A DNA stretch of 64,000 nucleotides, taken from NCBI RefSeq assembly GCF_024159265.1, contig NZ_JAMYWY010000001.1, positions 558,001-622,000 on the forward strand, written 5' to 3'. The notes beneath the pieces are model-generated. The model searched no databases. It saw only the letters and a list, made by a program, of their open reading frames with translations, and had not been told where the DNA came from. Positions 32,960-42,022 of the stretch are shown piece after piece. This DNA is from Paenibacillus sp. 1781tsa1. GTDB taxonomy: Bacteria; Bacillota; Bacilli; Paenibacillales; Paenibacillaceae. Every line of letters starts with the position of its first letter. Position 1 is the first letter of the stretch. The translations under genes were made by a program, and so were the position numbers.

Positions 32960-33118
32960 TATCCAGGAGTGCAGTCAGTGGGAGAATGGAAAAGTTTTAA
33001 AAGCAGAGCCGAATATATCTGGTTAGTCTGATAAGCGGAAGGAGAGACTTCACTCACTGAAGGTTGGTGTAGGGCAGTCTGTACGTGGTGCTGAACTGAA
33101 TATGTAGACATGGATAAA

Positions 33119-33141
33119 CACCCGGAACCCAATTCCGGGTG
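33119..33141. terminator. Terminator-like hairpin in a gene-free stretch
   Basis: CACCCGGAA pairs with TTCCGGGTG. The T-run is weak and no gene clearly ends here. The rest of 33142-33617 has only an imperfect inverted repeat, GAAATGTTC (33499) / GAACATTTTC (33523), upstream of the sigma factor. Confidence 0.35.
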
Positions 33142-33617
33142 CTTTGTGTATGTTTTCAATCTTCTCAAGAATAAGTGATATCCAAAACAACAAAAGCCCT
33201 ACCTCTCTTTTGTCCTTGCGGCTCCGATGACCGCGCCAGTGTGAATGGGAACATCTTGTGAAACTCTGTACTACCGGGTTATTGTGATGCAGGTTCTTCA
33301 ATCTTCATAGGTTGATTGTGCTTAATTCGCTGCGGTCGCAGCATGAAGAAAATATTCCGGGGTTTAAAGAAGACAGAAATCATATGAGGTTGTTTTATAC
33401 AACTCTTATACTATACCACAGGTTGTAATTTATTGCAATAAAAAGGAAAGGGCGAACAGAAAAACATGCTTTTCGGGTGGTCTTTCAAGTCAGAAGCTGA
33501 AATGTTCGTCTGAAAATATACAGAACATTTTCAAACTATTTCTCAATTGAGGTAATCCTCTTCAAAAGATTGTGCGTAGGTTATAATAAGAGGGAAGAAA
33601 CAGAAAGGGGCCCTCGC

Positions 33618-34214
33618 ATGACTGAATCGATGGAGGACAGCAGGTTAATGCGGCAGATTGCGGAACGAGATTCCTCCGCACTGGAGCTTTTATATGACCG
33701 ATATGAGCGAGCGGTGTATTCTTTTGCTTATCGGATCGTTGGTGATCCCATGACGGCAGAAGAGACCGTTCAGGAACTTTTTATGCGGGTCTGGAATAAT
33801 GCTGAACGATACGATGCCTCACAGGGGAAGCTGACCACATGGATGTTTGCGATTACGCGCAACATAGCAGTGGACATGCTGAGGCGGAAATCGAAAGGGG
33901 CAGCGGCTACTTCAGTTGAACACGAGACGCTGGCGGCCTATGCCGATGAGCATACGAATACGGAAGAAGAAGTGCAGCGTAAATTGGAAGGCACCCGTAT
34001 TAAAGAGGCGTTGTCCCAACTGAATGGGGATCAGCAGCAAGTTATAGAATCGATTTATTATGCGGGATTAACCCAGCAGGAAGTATCCAGCCGATTCGGG
34101 ATTCCGCTGGGTACAGTAAAGAGCCGTGTCAGGCTTGCCATGCGACAGCTCCAAAAGTTGCTGGCCGATGCTGAATTGCATCCGGACGCGGGAAGGGAGG
34201 GCATACATCCATGA
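33618..34214 (+). CDS. ECF-type RNA polymerase sigma factor (sigma-70 family)
   Basis: 198 residues. Region 2 is at about 14-85 (LELLYDRYERAVYSFAYRIV, TAEETVQELFMRVWNNAERY, LTTWMFAITRNIAVDMLRR). Region 4 is at about 125-180 (LNGDQQQVIESIYYAGLTQQ then EVSSRFGIPLGTVKSRVRLAM, a helix-turn-helix). ATG 33618 is preferred with SD GAAAGGGG; the frame is open from a TTG at 33570 without SD. ATGA overlap with the anti-sigma gene. The pairing with a RskA-like regulator suggests a SigK/SigJ-type redox or envelope stress response. Confidence 0.93.
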   Translation: MTESMEDSRLMRQIAERDSSALELLYDRYERAVYSFAYRIVGDPMTAEETVQELFMRVWNNAERYDASQGKLTTWMFAITRNIAVDMLRRKSKGAAATSVEHETLAAYADEHTNTEEEVQRKLEGTRIKEALSQLNGDQQQVIESIYYAGLTQQEVSSRFGIPLGTVKSRVRLAMRQLQKLLADAELHPDAGREGIHP

Positions 34215-35194
34215 TAGAACGACATGAGGAGTGGTCTGATCTGGCACCGATGTATGTGCTGGGCGGACTGGAAGCAGAGGAAGTGGCGGCGTTTGAAGCG
34301 CATATGGCAACTTGCGAACCTTGTCGCCAGGAGGTGAAGGAATTGCAGGAAGTGACCGGCTTCCTGCCACTTGCGGCGGAACCTGTAGCACCGCCGCCAG
34401 GCATGCGAGCACGTGTGCTGGGCAACGTGCTTGGACATGTGCAGGAGAGCGCCGAGGCGAAGCCAGCGGCTGCTCCTGCTGAGCCTGAAGCACCCGTGGT
34501 GCTTCAGGAGGAACTTGCGCCGCAGCACGAACGTGCGGCGCAGCCCGGGCCAGGCCTGCCGCCGGTAACGGCGGTGCCTGCGGCCCGGGGAGAAGAGGCT
34601 GCCCAGGCACAGCCATGGCAGCCTCAAGGGCGCGCGCGTGCGCGCAGCAGCCGCGCCTGGCGCGTGGCCAGCGCCGGCCTTGCGGCAGCGGCGCTGGTGC
34701 TTGGCGTGTACGCGGCGCAGCTGCAGAGCCAGATCGACTCGCTGACGCAGCAAGCAGCGAGCTCGTCGGCTACGCAAGAGCAACTGGTGCAGGCACAGGC
34801 GCAGAATGCGCAGCTGCAAGAGCAGCTGGCATCAGCTTTGGAACCTGCACAGGGCATGCAGACTGGCGAGGCAGTGAAGCTGAATCCTGCAACGCAGGAT
34901 ATTGTAGCTCAGGGTCTCGCAACCATCGTAATTGACAGCAAAGGCACTCACTTGGTTGTGCAAGCTGAGAACCTGCCGAACCTGGAAGGCAACGAGGCTT
35001 TTCAGGTGTGGTTGATCAAAGGAGATACCCCTCAGAATGCCGGTACGTTCCTTAGTCGTGATGGGACGGGAGCGGTATACTACACATTGGATTCGGCCAA
35101 CGACTATGATACGGTTGCGATCACGCTTGAACCGGATGCAATGGGAGATGAGCCGCGGGGTACGATGATTCTGGCTGCCAAGATTAAAGGATAA
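34211..35194 (+). CDS. Transmembrane anti-sigma factor, RskA type with zinc-binding N-terminus
   Basis: 327 residues. The N-terminal anti-sigma domain has the H-x3-C-x2-C zinc motif (AHMATCEPCRQE, about residues 34-45) that holds the sigma factor. The linker of about 90 residues is Ala/Pro/Gln-rich and very GC-rich. One TM helix (VASAGLAAAALVLGVYAAQL) lies at about residue 155-175. It is followed by an extracellular coiled coil and a RskA C-terminal domain (FQVWLIKGDTPQNAGTFLSR...AITLEPDAMGDEPRGTMIL). It is translationally coupled to its sigma factor. Regulated intramembrane proteolysis is the usual release route in this family. Confidence 0.93.
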   Translation: MIERHEEWSDLAPMYVLGGLEAEEVAAFEAHMATCEPCRQEVKELQEVTGFLPLAAEPVAPPPGMRARVLGNVLGHVQESAEAKPAAAPAEPEAPVVLQEELAPQHERAAQPGPGLPPVTAVPAARGEEAAQAQPWQPQGRARARSSRAWRVASAGLAAAALVLGVYAAQLQSQIDSLTQQAASSSATQEQLVQAQAQNAQLQEQLASALEPAQGMQTGEAVKLNPATQDIVAQGLATIVIDSKGTHLVVQAENLPNLEGNEAFQVWLIKGDTPQNAGTFLSRDGTGAVYYTLDSANDYDTVAITLEPDAMGDEPRGTMILAAKIKG

Positions 35195-35211
35195 AAATAG
35201 GATATATCACC

Positions 35212-35243
35212 AAAGGCTGCTCCGTTATGGAGCAGCCTTTTCG
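35212..35243 (+). terminator. Terminator of the sigma/anti-sigma operon
   Basis: AAAGGCTGCTCC pairs with GGAGCAGCCTTT over a 5-nt loop. Confidence 0.85.
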
Positions 35244-35443
35244 TGCTTCACAGATTACTACCAGAAGATCGGGACAGGGTCAAATTTTTTGAAACGATTC
35301 GACAGTTGAAGTCTCGGCACCCATCCATTGGATTTTATTAATTTTTTTAGTCGGAGCAGCCGATAAACAAATAGAAGGCAATACCCATAATTTCCCCGTG
35401 TCTCAAGGGAGAACGGGTTGCACATAGAGAGTGAGGGGTTCAG

Positions 35444-36955
35444 TTGGAAGCATACCGTTCATTTATCTTTCGCCTGATACGCAATTATCTGATCGGTTCA
35501 CTGGCAGCTGTTTTTGTTGTCGGTACAGTGGTTATGGTGTCTACGCTGCAAATACCCAATATTCAATTTGTTCGACTCATCGTTATTGTACTGATTTCAC
35601 TCTTGTTCATGTTGGTTGCAGAATTAATTACGCTGTGGGTGCAGCTTGGGCCCATAAGACAATTTTTCGCTTCCGAGCATCACGAGAGAGACGAATTGAA
35701 TCACATGTATGAGAGAATTCATCGTTTCCCTGGACAGACCATATATCGGATCATGGGTCCGCACATGCTTGGTTTTTCACTTCCGGCAGCGGGATTAACC
35801 ATATGGATGATATCCACAGGGGGGCTAGAATTCCCTTACTTGTATATTATCGTGGCCGCCGCATGCGCCTTTCTGATTGCCGTCATGCATGCGCTGATTG
35901 AGTATTACCTAACGGTACGGGCGATTAGACCTCTGTTACTTGAGATTCGTCATCGAGGCAAAACTCAGTATGGGATGGAGCCTTCACTGGGAGGACGTAT
36001 TCTGGTATCGATTCAACGTAAATTTCAGCTAAGTACGGCACTGATCGGATTATTTCCTCTATTTCTATTTTTCCTGGCTACATCTATCCGGCTTCAGTAT
36101 ATGGACAGTGAATTTGCGAAAGAGTACATTCTGTGGGGAATTCTCATCGTGGTTCTGGGCGCGGGGTTTGCGCTGGTGGGAAGCTGGCTCTTGATTCGTG
36201 ATGTTCGTGATCCAGTTGCTGAACTGACGCATGAGATGAACCGAATTCAGGAGGGAGATCTTGGCAGACGAGCTCCGGATCTGTATGCGGATGAGTTTTC
36301 GGCACTGATCTCCGGCTTTAATATGATGATTAATCGGCTGGAGATGAGACAGGAACGCAATCGGCAGCTGTTGCAAAGTTATTTTTCTACACTGGCGGCT
36401 GCTTTAGATGCCCGAGATAAGTACACGGCAGGGCATTCCATGCGGGTGGCAGAGTATTCGCTGATGATTGGCAAGCTGAGCGGAATGAATGAGGAACAGG
36501 CGGATTTGTTGTACAAATCAGCCCTTCTTCATGATATCGGGAAAATCGGCATACCTGATGAGGTACTGCTGAAGGATGGAAAATTAAGCGATGAGGAATT
36601 CGCGATTATTCGCACACATCCCGTGCAGGGAGAGAGTATTTTGTTACAGATAGAGCCTATTGATGCCATGGCGGACTTTCTGCCAGGTGTACGATCTCAC
36701 CATGAGAGATATGATGGCAAAGGATACCCGGATGGGATGGCTGGTGATGATATTCCCCTTTTTGGCCGCATCATTGCGGTGGCGGATGCCTTTGATGCGA
36801 TGACGTCTGATCGACCCTATCGGAATGGGATGAGTCATGAGAAAGCGCTAACGATTTTGGAAGAAGGAAAAGGGACCCAATGGGACCCCTATTTTGCAGG
36901 TTTGTTTATTGATGAATGGAGACGACAACAGCATCTTCAGAAACCATCGAAGTGA
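35444..36955 (+). CDS. HD-GYP domain protein with membrane and HAMP domains (putative c-di-GMP phosphodiesterase)
   Basis: 503 residues. Six hydrophobic segments lie in residues about 12-260, then a HAMP domain (ELTHEMNRIQEGDLGRRAPD) and a linker helix. The HD-GYP domain follows at about 310-495: H-S-M-R-V-A-E-Y, ALLHDIGKIGIP, RTHPVQGE, SHHERYDGKGYPDGM (the H-x-x-x-x-D-G-x-G-Y-P motif) and ADAFDAMTSDRPYR. All metal ligands look intact, so cleavage of c-di-GMP at the membrane is likely. The start is TTG 35444 after SD GTGAGGGG. Its stop codon lies inside a hairpin shared with the convergent PAP2 gene. Confidence 0.93.
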   Translation: MEAYRSFIFRLIRNYLIGSLAAVFVVGTVVMVSTLQIPNIQFVRLIVIVLISLLFMLVAELITLWVQLGPIRQFFASEHHERDELNHMYERIHRFPGQTIYRIMGPHMLGFSLPAAGLTIWMISTGGLEFPYLYIIVAAACAFLIAVMHALIEYYLTVRAIRPLLLEIRHRGKTQYGMEPSLGGRILVSIQRKFQLSTALIGLFPLFLFFLATSIRLQYMDSEFAKEYILWGILIVVLGAGFALVGSWLLIRDVRDPVAELTHEMNRIQEGDLGRRAPDLYADEFSALISGFNMMINRLEMRQERNRQLLQSYFSTLAAALDARDKYTAGHSMRVAEYSLMIGKLSGMNEEQADLLYKSALLHDIGKIGIPDEVLLKDGKLSDEEFAIIRTHPVQGESILLQIEPIDAMADFLPGVRSHHERYDGKGYPDGMAGDDIPLFGRIIAVADAFDAMTSDRPYRNGMSHEKALTILEEGKGTQWDPYFAGLFIDEWRRQQHLQKPSK

Positions 36956-36987
36956 GGGATCAGTTGATCCCCTCTGTCCACTTCGAT
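36946..36987. terminator. Hairpin containing both stop codons of two convergent genes
   Basis: ATCGAAGTG (36946-36954) pairs with CACTTCGAT (36979-36987), and GGGATCA (36956-36962) with TGATCCC (36965-36971). The HD-GYP stop (36953-36955) and the PAP2 stop (36960-36962) are 4 nt apart in the left arm. Confidence 0.65.
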
Positions 36988-37613
36988 TCTTTTCTGCGTC
37001 TCCGGTGCAGAGCGAGGCCGGTTATGATGGTGAGAACACATTCGCCGAGTATGATGGCACCAACGGCGTCATAGATCACATGTTGTTTGATCATAAGCGT
37101 GGATATGATAATGGTCGCTGCTCCTGCAGCCACCAACAGCTTAATGGGTTTGCGAATGCTTGGAACCGAGAGAACGGCACGCATAACCAGATAAGAGTGC
37201 AGAGAATGAATACTTGGAAAACAATTAAACGGGCGGTCCTGGCTGTAGAGCCATCCGAGAACAGATACGCCCAGGCCTGTACCCGTCAGTTCCGGGCGCG
37301 GTACCATGGTCTGAAAGTTGAAGTAGATGAGATAACAGATCCAGACACAGATATTCATGGATAACAAGACGCGATAATACGTCAGTCGATCCTTGGCACA
37401 CAGGTAGGCGAGCACACCGAATACAAAGGGGTACCAGCCCAAATATGGAATGGACATGGCGGGTACATAGGGAATGATCTGGTCAAGCGAGGAATTAAGT
37501 ACTACAAACCCGCGTTCCGGACTATTAAGAATATCATAGAATAGCCCCATGACAGCCAATGACAACATCAAACTTAATGACAGCCAATAGGATTTACTTT
37601 TTAACAATTGCAC
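36960..37613 (-). CDS. PAP2 superfamily phosphatase-like membrane protein
   Basis: 217 residues, about six TM helices. The PAP2 motifs are NCFPSIHSLHS (the P-S-x-H-S segment) and STLMIKQHVIYDAVGA (the S-x-x-x-x-x-H-x-x-x-D segment), with the K-x-x-x-x-x-x-R-P motif represented by VPRPEL. This arrangement resembles the inositolphosphotransferase (AUR1-like) branch of PAP2 proteins. It would act on lipid phosphates at the membrane. The start is GTG 37613, placed by SD AAAGGAG. Convergent with the HD-GYP gene. Confidence 0.85.
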   Translation of the reverse strand: MQLLKSKSYWLSLSLMLSLAVMGLFYDILNSPERGFVVLNSSLDQIIPYVPAMSIPYLGWYPFVFGVLAYLCAKDRLTYYRVLLSMNICVWICYLIYFNFQTMVPRPELTGTGLGVSVLGWLYSQDRPFNCFPSIHSLHSYLVMRAVLSVPSIRKPIKLLVAAGAATIIISTLMIKQHVIYDAVGAIILGECVLTIITGLALHRRRRKESKWTEGIN

Positions 37614-37877
37614 AACAGCGTTCTCCTTTCATTCATGTTCCGACGAACATGCCCCTAGCAAATATCTATTTCTTTAGTTCAATCTATATAGTAGTTCAAA
37701 TTTGAACAACAATATATTTTACTACGTTCCGCACACAAATTGAATCCTGATTTGTGTATTTTTGTGTACTTTTTTGACGAAGAAGGAATGCAGTAATTTC
37801 AATGGACATGATATGATAGAAACACATACGGACGATGGTAACAAGGCCAGTAAAGTCGGGACAACAGGAGTGAGCAA

Positions 37878-39293
37878 ATGCAATTTTTGAAAATGTTCGT
37901 ATTGAATATGGGGATGCTTATAACGATTGCCTATCTCGCCAGTGTGTTCTATAAATATATCGTCATACGTGCCTCTTCCCGAATGAAACAGATCGGTTCA
38001 GTACTTGTCCTTATCTTTGCGGGCTGGATCAGTACGGTTTTTGGATTTCAACTCACGGATGAAGTGGTCTTTGACCTTCGTTATGTTCCTTTAATTGTTG
38101 CCGTTCTAACGTACAGACAACCCTATAGTGTAATTATTGTGGGTGTAGGGATAGGTTTATCCAGGTTAACGTTTGGTATCACGGATGCTACGGTGGCAGC
38201 GGTAATTAATATGACTTTACTCGGTGTAATATGTGCGGGTTTAAATATATGGATGAGACGCAGCGACTTCAGACTGATCACAAAAGGCGTCCTTGTTGTA
38301 ATTATCGTCAATGTGGTTAATAGTGTGGGCATCGCTATCTTTGGCGTCATCCCGGCTACATATTTTTTCTCTCATATTATGCCTTACACGCTTCCAGCAG
38401 GTATCTTGTTAAGCCTTATGTTTGCGTTTATATTACGTGATTTTCAGAATGAACAGAACCGGATTTTGCTTATCCAAAGTACGAACCGGCTATTATCTGT
38501 GCAAAAGGAAGAGCTACAGAAAGCCCAGATTGTACTGGAGGATCGAGCGAAACAATTGATGATCGCCTCACAGTACAAATCCGAATTTCTCGCCAATATG
38601 TCACATGAGCTGCGTACACCATTGAACAGTGTTATTAACTTTGCCCAGATGATCAGCGAGAACGCGGACACGATGGACCCCGAGGATATTGTACGTTTTG
38701 CCACCATGATTGATCACTCCGGACAGGAACTGCTCACACTCATTAACGATATTTTGGATCTGTCCAAAGTGGAAGCGGGGCGGCTGGATATAGTACTGGA
38801 GGATATCAGTGTGGCACAACTTACCGAAGATGCCATGAGCCACTTCCAACTGGTTGCCGAGAAAAAGGGTATTCAGTTGCAGATGGATAAGAAACCGGGA
38901 CTGCCCGACACACTCTGGTCTGATCCCCAGCGGGTTCAACAGATTTTGCGGAATCTGATGTCGAATGCCATCAAGTTCACTCACCGGGGGAAGGTCACGC
39001 TGATCGTAAGCACCAAGCAGATGAAGAATGCAGGTATTCAGAATCGATGGCTTGTTTTCTCCGTACAGGACACCGGCATTGGTATTTCTGAGGACAAGCA
39101 TCATTCCATATTTGAAGCATTTCAGCAGGCTGACGGGTCGATTAGTCGAAAATTTGGCGGTACCGGACTTGGCCTCTCGATCAGTCGGGATTTGGCGAGA
39201 TTACTGGGAGGATCGATTGAACTTGAGAGCGTTGAAGGCAAGGGAAGCACCTTCCATCTCTATCTTCCATTGAACCGTGAAAAAATGAGTTGA
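37878..39293 (+). CDS. Membrane sensor histidine kinase with 5TMR-LYT-like sensor
   Basis: 471 residues. Five or six N-terminal TM helices (residues about 1-190) resemble the 5TM receptor of LytS-YhcK type. A coiled-coil linker follows, then HisKA with FLANMSHELRTPLNSVINFA (phospho-acceptor His near 240). The HATPase domain has N box (QQILRNLMSNAIKFTH), G1 (VQDTGIGIS) and G2 (GGTGLGLSISRDLARLLGG). No receiver domain is present and no response regulator lies next to it, so it is an orphan kinase in this window. ATG 37878 follows AGGAGTG. Confidence 0.92.
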   Translation: MQFLKMFVLNMGMLITIAYLASVFYKYIVIRASSRMKQIGSVLVLIFAGWISTVFGFQLTDEVVFDLRYVPLIVAVLTYRQPYSVIIVGVGIGLSRLTFGITDATVAAVINMTLLGVICAGLNIWMRRSDFRLITKGVLVVIIVNVVNSVGIAIFGVIPATYFFSHIMPYTLPAGILLSLMFAFILRDFQNEQNRILLIQSTNRLLSVQKEELQKAQIVLEDRAKQLMIASQYKSEFLANMSHELRTPLNSVINFAQMISENADTMDPEDIVRFATMIDHSGQELLTLINDILDLSKVEAGRLDIVLEDISVAQLTEDAMSHFQLVAEKKGIQLQMDKKPGLPDTLWSDPQRVQQILRNLMSNAIKFTHRGKVTLIVSTKQMKNAGIQNRWLVFSVQDTGIGISEDKHHSIFEAFQQADGSISRKFGGTGLGLSISRDLARLLGGSIELESVEGKGSTFHLYLPLNREKMS

Positions 39294-39317
39294 CAACCTC
39301 CGCGCCGTGAGTAGAAT
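39290..39317 (+). promoter_or_regulatory. Predicted strong sigma-A promoter of the MFS gene lacking a canonical start
   Basis: TTGACA (39290-39295), 16 nt, TAGAAT (39312-39317); the -35 overlaps the stop codon of the kinase gene. The leader then contains a GACCGG...CCGGTC hairpin (39338-39359) immediately before SD AAGGAG (39361-39366). Confidence 0.6.
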
Positions 39318-39375
39318 TTGGGATGACAACTAGCATCGACCGGCTTTTGAGACCCGGTCTAAGGAGTGTATCCCC

Positions 39376-40659
39376 ATACAGAAGACGGTCAACGTTAACC
39401 CTCCCCCGTTAGCAAGCAAACCACGGCGCAAGGGTTCAACACAACGCACAAATTTATCGATTGCAACATGGGAGGGTGTACCGGCAATTATTTTACAGAC
39501 CTTGCTGGGAGGCCCGTTTTTAACCGGGTTTCTGCTGTACCTTGGGGCCGGGTCGAGACATATCGGCTTTGTGCTCGCCATTACGACCTTTGTAAACATT
39601 GCCCAGATCGGAGCAGCTTACTGGATGCAGCGTATTCGCAGTCGCAAACGCATGCTGCTGTTATTTGTGGGCACACATCGTATCTTATGGAGTGCGACGG
39701 GACTGATCCCGTTTATATTTCCCAAAGAGTGGTGGGTAAGCGTATATATTGGCGTGTATACGGTTGCTTTTATATCCAATACCATCGGCGGTATGATCTG
39801 GACTTCACTGATTGGGGACATCGTACCTGCCAAGGTGAGAGGGCGTTATTTTGGAATTCGAAATACGATTCTGAATGCTCTTGGAAGCGTATGCTTATTC
39901 GCGGGCGGTATTGTTTTGGACCGATACCCTGGGGAAATGGGCTTTCTAATCCTGTTTATTCCGGTGTGGATCTGTGCCATTGCCAATACAGTCATTTATT
40001 TCTTTTATCCGGATGTTCCCTTCGAACGTTCTACCGAAAAGGTTTTCTGGCGCATGTTCATCAAGCCGTTCCAGGATCGTTCTTTTCTTAAAGCAACGCT
40101 GTTCCTGGCTGTCTGGTTATTGATCCAGACCTTGATTGTTCCGCTCTATTCCTATGTTATGTTGGATCTATTGAACATTAATTATCAGACTGTATCCCTG
40201 ATCACGGTAGTCCAGACGCTGGTTATGATGGCCGGTTTCTATGTCTGGGGCAATCTGAATGCCAGATTCAGCAACAAAACCCTCCTATTTTGGACATTGC
40301 CAGTCATTGCACTCTCCTGTTTGTCGTGGGGTTTAATGTCGTTCATGCCCGTATTGATCGCACTATTTCTATCTCATATCTTCCTTGGGATCGGTGTAGG
40401 TGGTTTTAACCAGCTGGCATTTAACTTTACGATTGGAGACACACCCAAAAGTGAAAGACCGATGTTTGTCGCGGTGTATTCGGCTCTGACCGGAGTAACT
40501 TCGTTTCTTGGGCCGTTGTTGGGTGGCTGGTTGTATGAAAAGATGGAAACCTGGTCCGATGCGCTGGCCTGGATCTCAGCCTATGGATTTCAGGTGGGGG
40601 TTGGTGTCGTGATGCTGATCCTTACATTTACCCTTGGACGTCGTGTACTGTTAAAATAG
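39376..40659 (+). CDS. MFS transporter with probable non-canonical AUA start
   Basis: The frame encodes about 427 residues with 12 predicted TM helices. The first ATG/GTG/TTG/CTG in frame is TTG 39502, in the middle of the first membrane helix (VPAIILQTLLGGPFLTGFLL). The residues just upstream (RTNLSIATWEGVPA) match the conserved N-terminal motif of this MFS group, so translation must start earlier. A stop closes the frame at 39331-39333. The SD AAGGAG at 39361-39366 is 9 nt before ATA 39376. An AUA start is therefore proposed; a base error changing ATG to ATA is the alternative. Substrate unknown. Confidence 0.8.
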   Translation: MQKTVNVNPPPLASKPRRKGSTQRTNLSIATWEGVPAIILQTLLGGPFLTGFLLYLGAGSRHIGFVLAITTFVNIAQIGAAYWMQRIRSRKRMLLLFVGTHRILWSATGLIPFIFPKEWWVSVYIGVYTVAFISNTIGGMIWTSLIGDIVPAKVRGRYFGIRNTILNALGSVCLFAGGIVLDRYPGEMGFLILFIPVWICAIANTVIYFFYPDVPFERSTEKVFWRMFIKPFQDRSFLKATLFLAVWLLIQTLIVPLYSYVMLDLLNINYQTVSLITVVQTLVMMAGFYVWGNLNARFSNKTLLFWTLPVIALSCLSWGLMSFMPVLIALFLSHIFLGIGVGGFNQLAFNFTIGDTPKSERPMFVAVYSALTGVTSFLGPLLGGWLYEKMETWSDALAWISAYGFQVGVGVVMLILTFTLGRRVLLK

Positions 40660-40717
40660 AAATGAACTATTTTCACTGGTATGAATTCAAAAAAGATGGC
40701 GAAGTGGAGGGATGTAT

Positions 40718-41398
40718 TTGAATCGTCTCGAACGGAAAGCCATGGTGATTGGAGCCACAGGACTTGTAGGCGAATTATTGGTTCGTCATCTGCTGGCACA
40801 CCCGGCATATAGTCTGGTTCGCATACTGGTTAGACGTGCACTTGAGCTGCAGCATCCCAAATTGGAACAGCATATCGTGGACTGGGAGCAGCTCGAGAAC
40901 CAAGGCGAATTATTCGACGGGATCAATGACCTGTACTGCTGTTTGGGTACAACGATCAAAAAAGCAGGCAGTCAGGAAAATTTCCGCCAGGTGGATTATC
41001 ATTACCCTGTTCGTGCGGCTACGCTTGCGAAGCAGCATGGCGTACCACAGATGATGGTGATCTCCTCCATGGGAGCGAGTGCAGGTTCTCGGGTCTTTTA
41101 CAGTCGGACCAAAGGGGAGATGGAGGATGCACTGTCCGATATCGGTTTTCAATCTTTGCATATCTTCCGTCCTTCCTTAATTCTGGGAGATCGAAACGAG
41201 AAGCGGTTCGGTGAACAGATGGCTGCCCATGCCATGAAGTTGCTGGATCGCTGGATGAAAGGCAGAGCGGACAAGTATCGGGCAGTCCACGCAGCAACCA
41301 TTGCACAGGCCATGACGAATATTGCACTGGTGCAAGCCAAGGGAAACCATGTGTATTCGAATGAAGTCATTCATGTCCTTGGCGTGGACGGGGGCTAA
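40718..41398 (+). CDS. NAD(P)-binding atypical SDR (HTATIP2/TIP30-like oxidoreductase)
   Basis: About 226 residues. Rossmann start KAMVIGATGLVGELLVRHLL, then V-R-I-L-V-R-R, the YCCLGTTIKKAGSQENFRQV segment and VISSMGAS with Y-S-R-T-K-G-E-M-E carrying the Tyr-x-x-x-Lys pair. This matches the HTATIP2-like family of bacterial NAD-dependent epimerase/dehydratase proteins. SD GGAGG (40706-40710) leaves only 1 nt before ATG 40712 but 7 nt before TTG 40718, so TTG is taken as start. Substrate unknown. Confidence 0.85.
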   Translation: MNRLERKAMVIGATGLVGELLVRHLLAHPAYSLVRILVRRALELQHPKLEQHIVDWEQLENQGELFDGINDLYCCLGTTIKKAGSQENFRQVDYHYPVRAATLAKQHGVPQMMVISSMGASAGSRVFYSRTKGEMEDALSDIGFQSLHIFRPSLILGDRNEKRFGEQMAAHAMKLLDRWMKGRADKYRAVHAATIAQAMTNIALVQAKGNHVYSNEVIHVLGVDGG

Positions 41399-41546
41399 GA
41401 AACCTTTGAACAAGCTGTTCACTTTATAGGGCTGGTGAGGAGCGTTTCTCGCTTGAGGTAGATCGTGGTATAATAGGCAACAAAAATGAGTTCGAACCCT
41501 GACTCCTTGCGGCAGCAGGATAACGAACATGAAGGAGAACTCGTCC

Positions 41547-41921
41547 ATGAAAAAACCAATCTCTACCGATCAGGCGCCAGGCGCCATTGGTCCATACAGT
41601 CAAGCCGTTGATGCAGGCGATTTCATCTACACGTCCGGACAGCTTGGTCTGAATCCCCAAACGGGAGAATTCGGTGCAGATGTACAGGAGCAGACACGTC
41701 TTTCCTTGAGCAATGTGAAGGCTATCCTTGAAGCAGCAGGCACAAGTATGGATAAAATCGTGAAAACGACGGTGTTCCTGAAGGACATGAATGACTTTGT
41801 TCCTGTGAATGAAGTGTACAGCACGTTCTTTGAACAGCCATATCCTGCACGCAGTGCAGTAGAAGTTGCTCGTTTGCCAAAAGACGCACTGGTGGAGATT
41901 GAAGTTATTGCCCTGAAATAG
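41547..41921 (+). CDS. ridA: RidA family enamine/imine deaminase
   Basis: 124 residues covering the complete RidA fold: KPISTDQAPGAIGPYSQAVD, FIYTSGQLGLNPQTG, VKAILEAAGTSMDKIVKTTV, and the C-terminal YPARSAVEVARLPKDALVEI with the conserved Arg that salt-bridges the carboxylate of the imine. It hydrolyses reactive 2-aminoacrylate-type imines formed by PLP enzymes. ATG 41547 is 9 nt after SD AAGGAG; the earlier ATG 41529 precedes the SD. Monocistronic with a terminator. Confidence 0.93.
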   Translation: MKKPISTDQAPGAIGPYSQAVDAGDFIYTSGQLGLNPQTGEFGADVQEQTRLSLSNVKAILEAAGTSMDKIVKTTVFLKDMNDFVPVNEVYSTFFEQPYPARSAVEVARLPKDALVEIEVIALK

Positions 41922-41949
41922 GACAATCTTCATTCACTGCGGTATACAT

Positions 41950-41990
41950 AAAAAGCCGATTCTAGGTCGAATGACCAGAATCGGCTTTTT
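41950..41990. terminator. Bidirectional terminator after ridA
   Basis: AAAAGCCGATTCT pairs with AGAATCGGCTTTT, T-run following; it also serves the convergent TspO-like gene. Confidence 0.88.
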
Positions 41991-42022
41991 GCTTTATGTT
42001 TTTGCGTTAGGATGGAGGTCGC

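Noticed and set aside
32866-33301. Two minus-strand frames of 83-100 codons in the gene-free stretch
   Set aside because: One translates the GAAGTAAG repeat and both lack SD and family similarity.
33142-33617. ECF-type autoregulatory promoter before the sigma factor
   Set aside because: I found no clear AAC/CGTC-type pair; only a weak TATAAT (33582) and an imperfect inverted repeat are visible.
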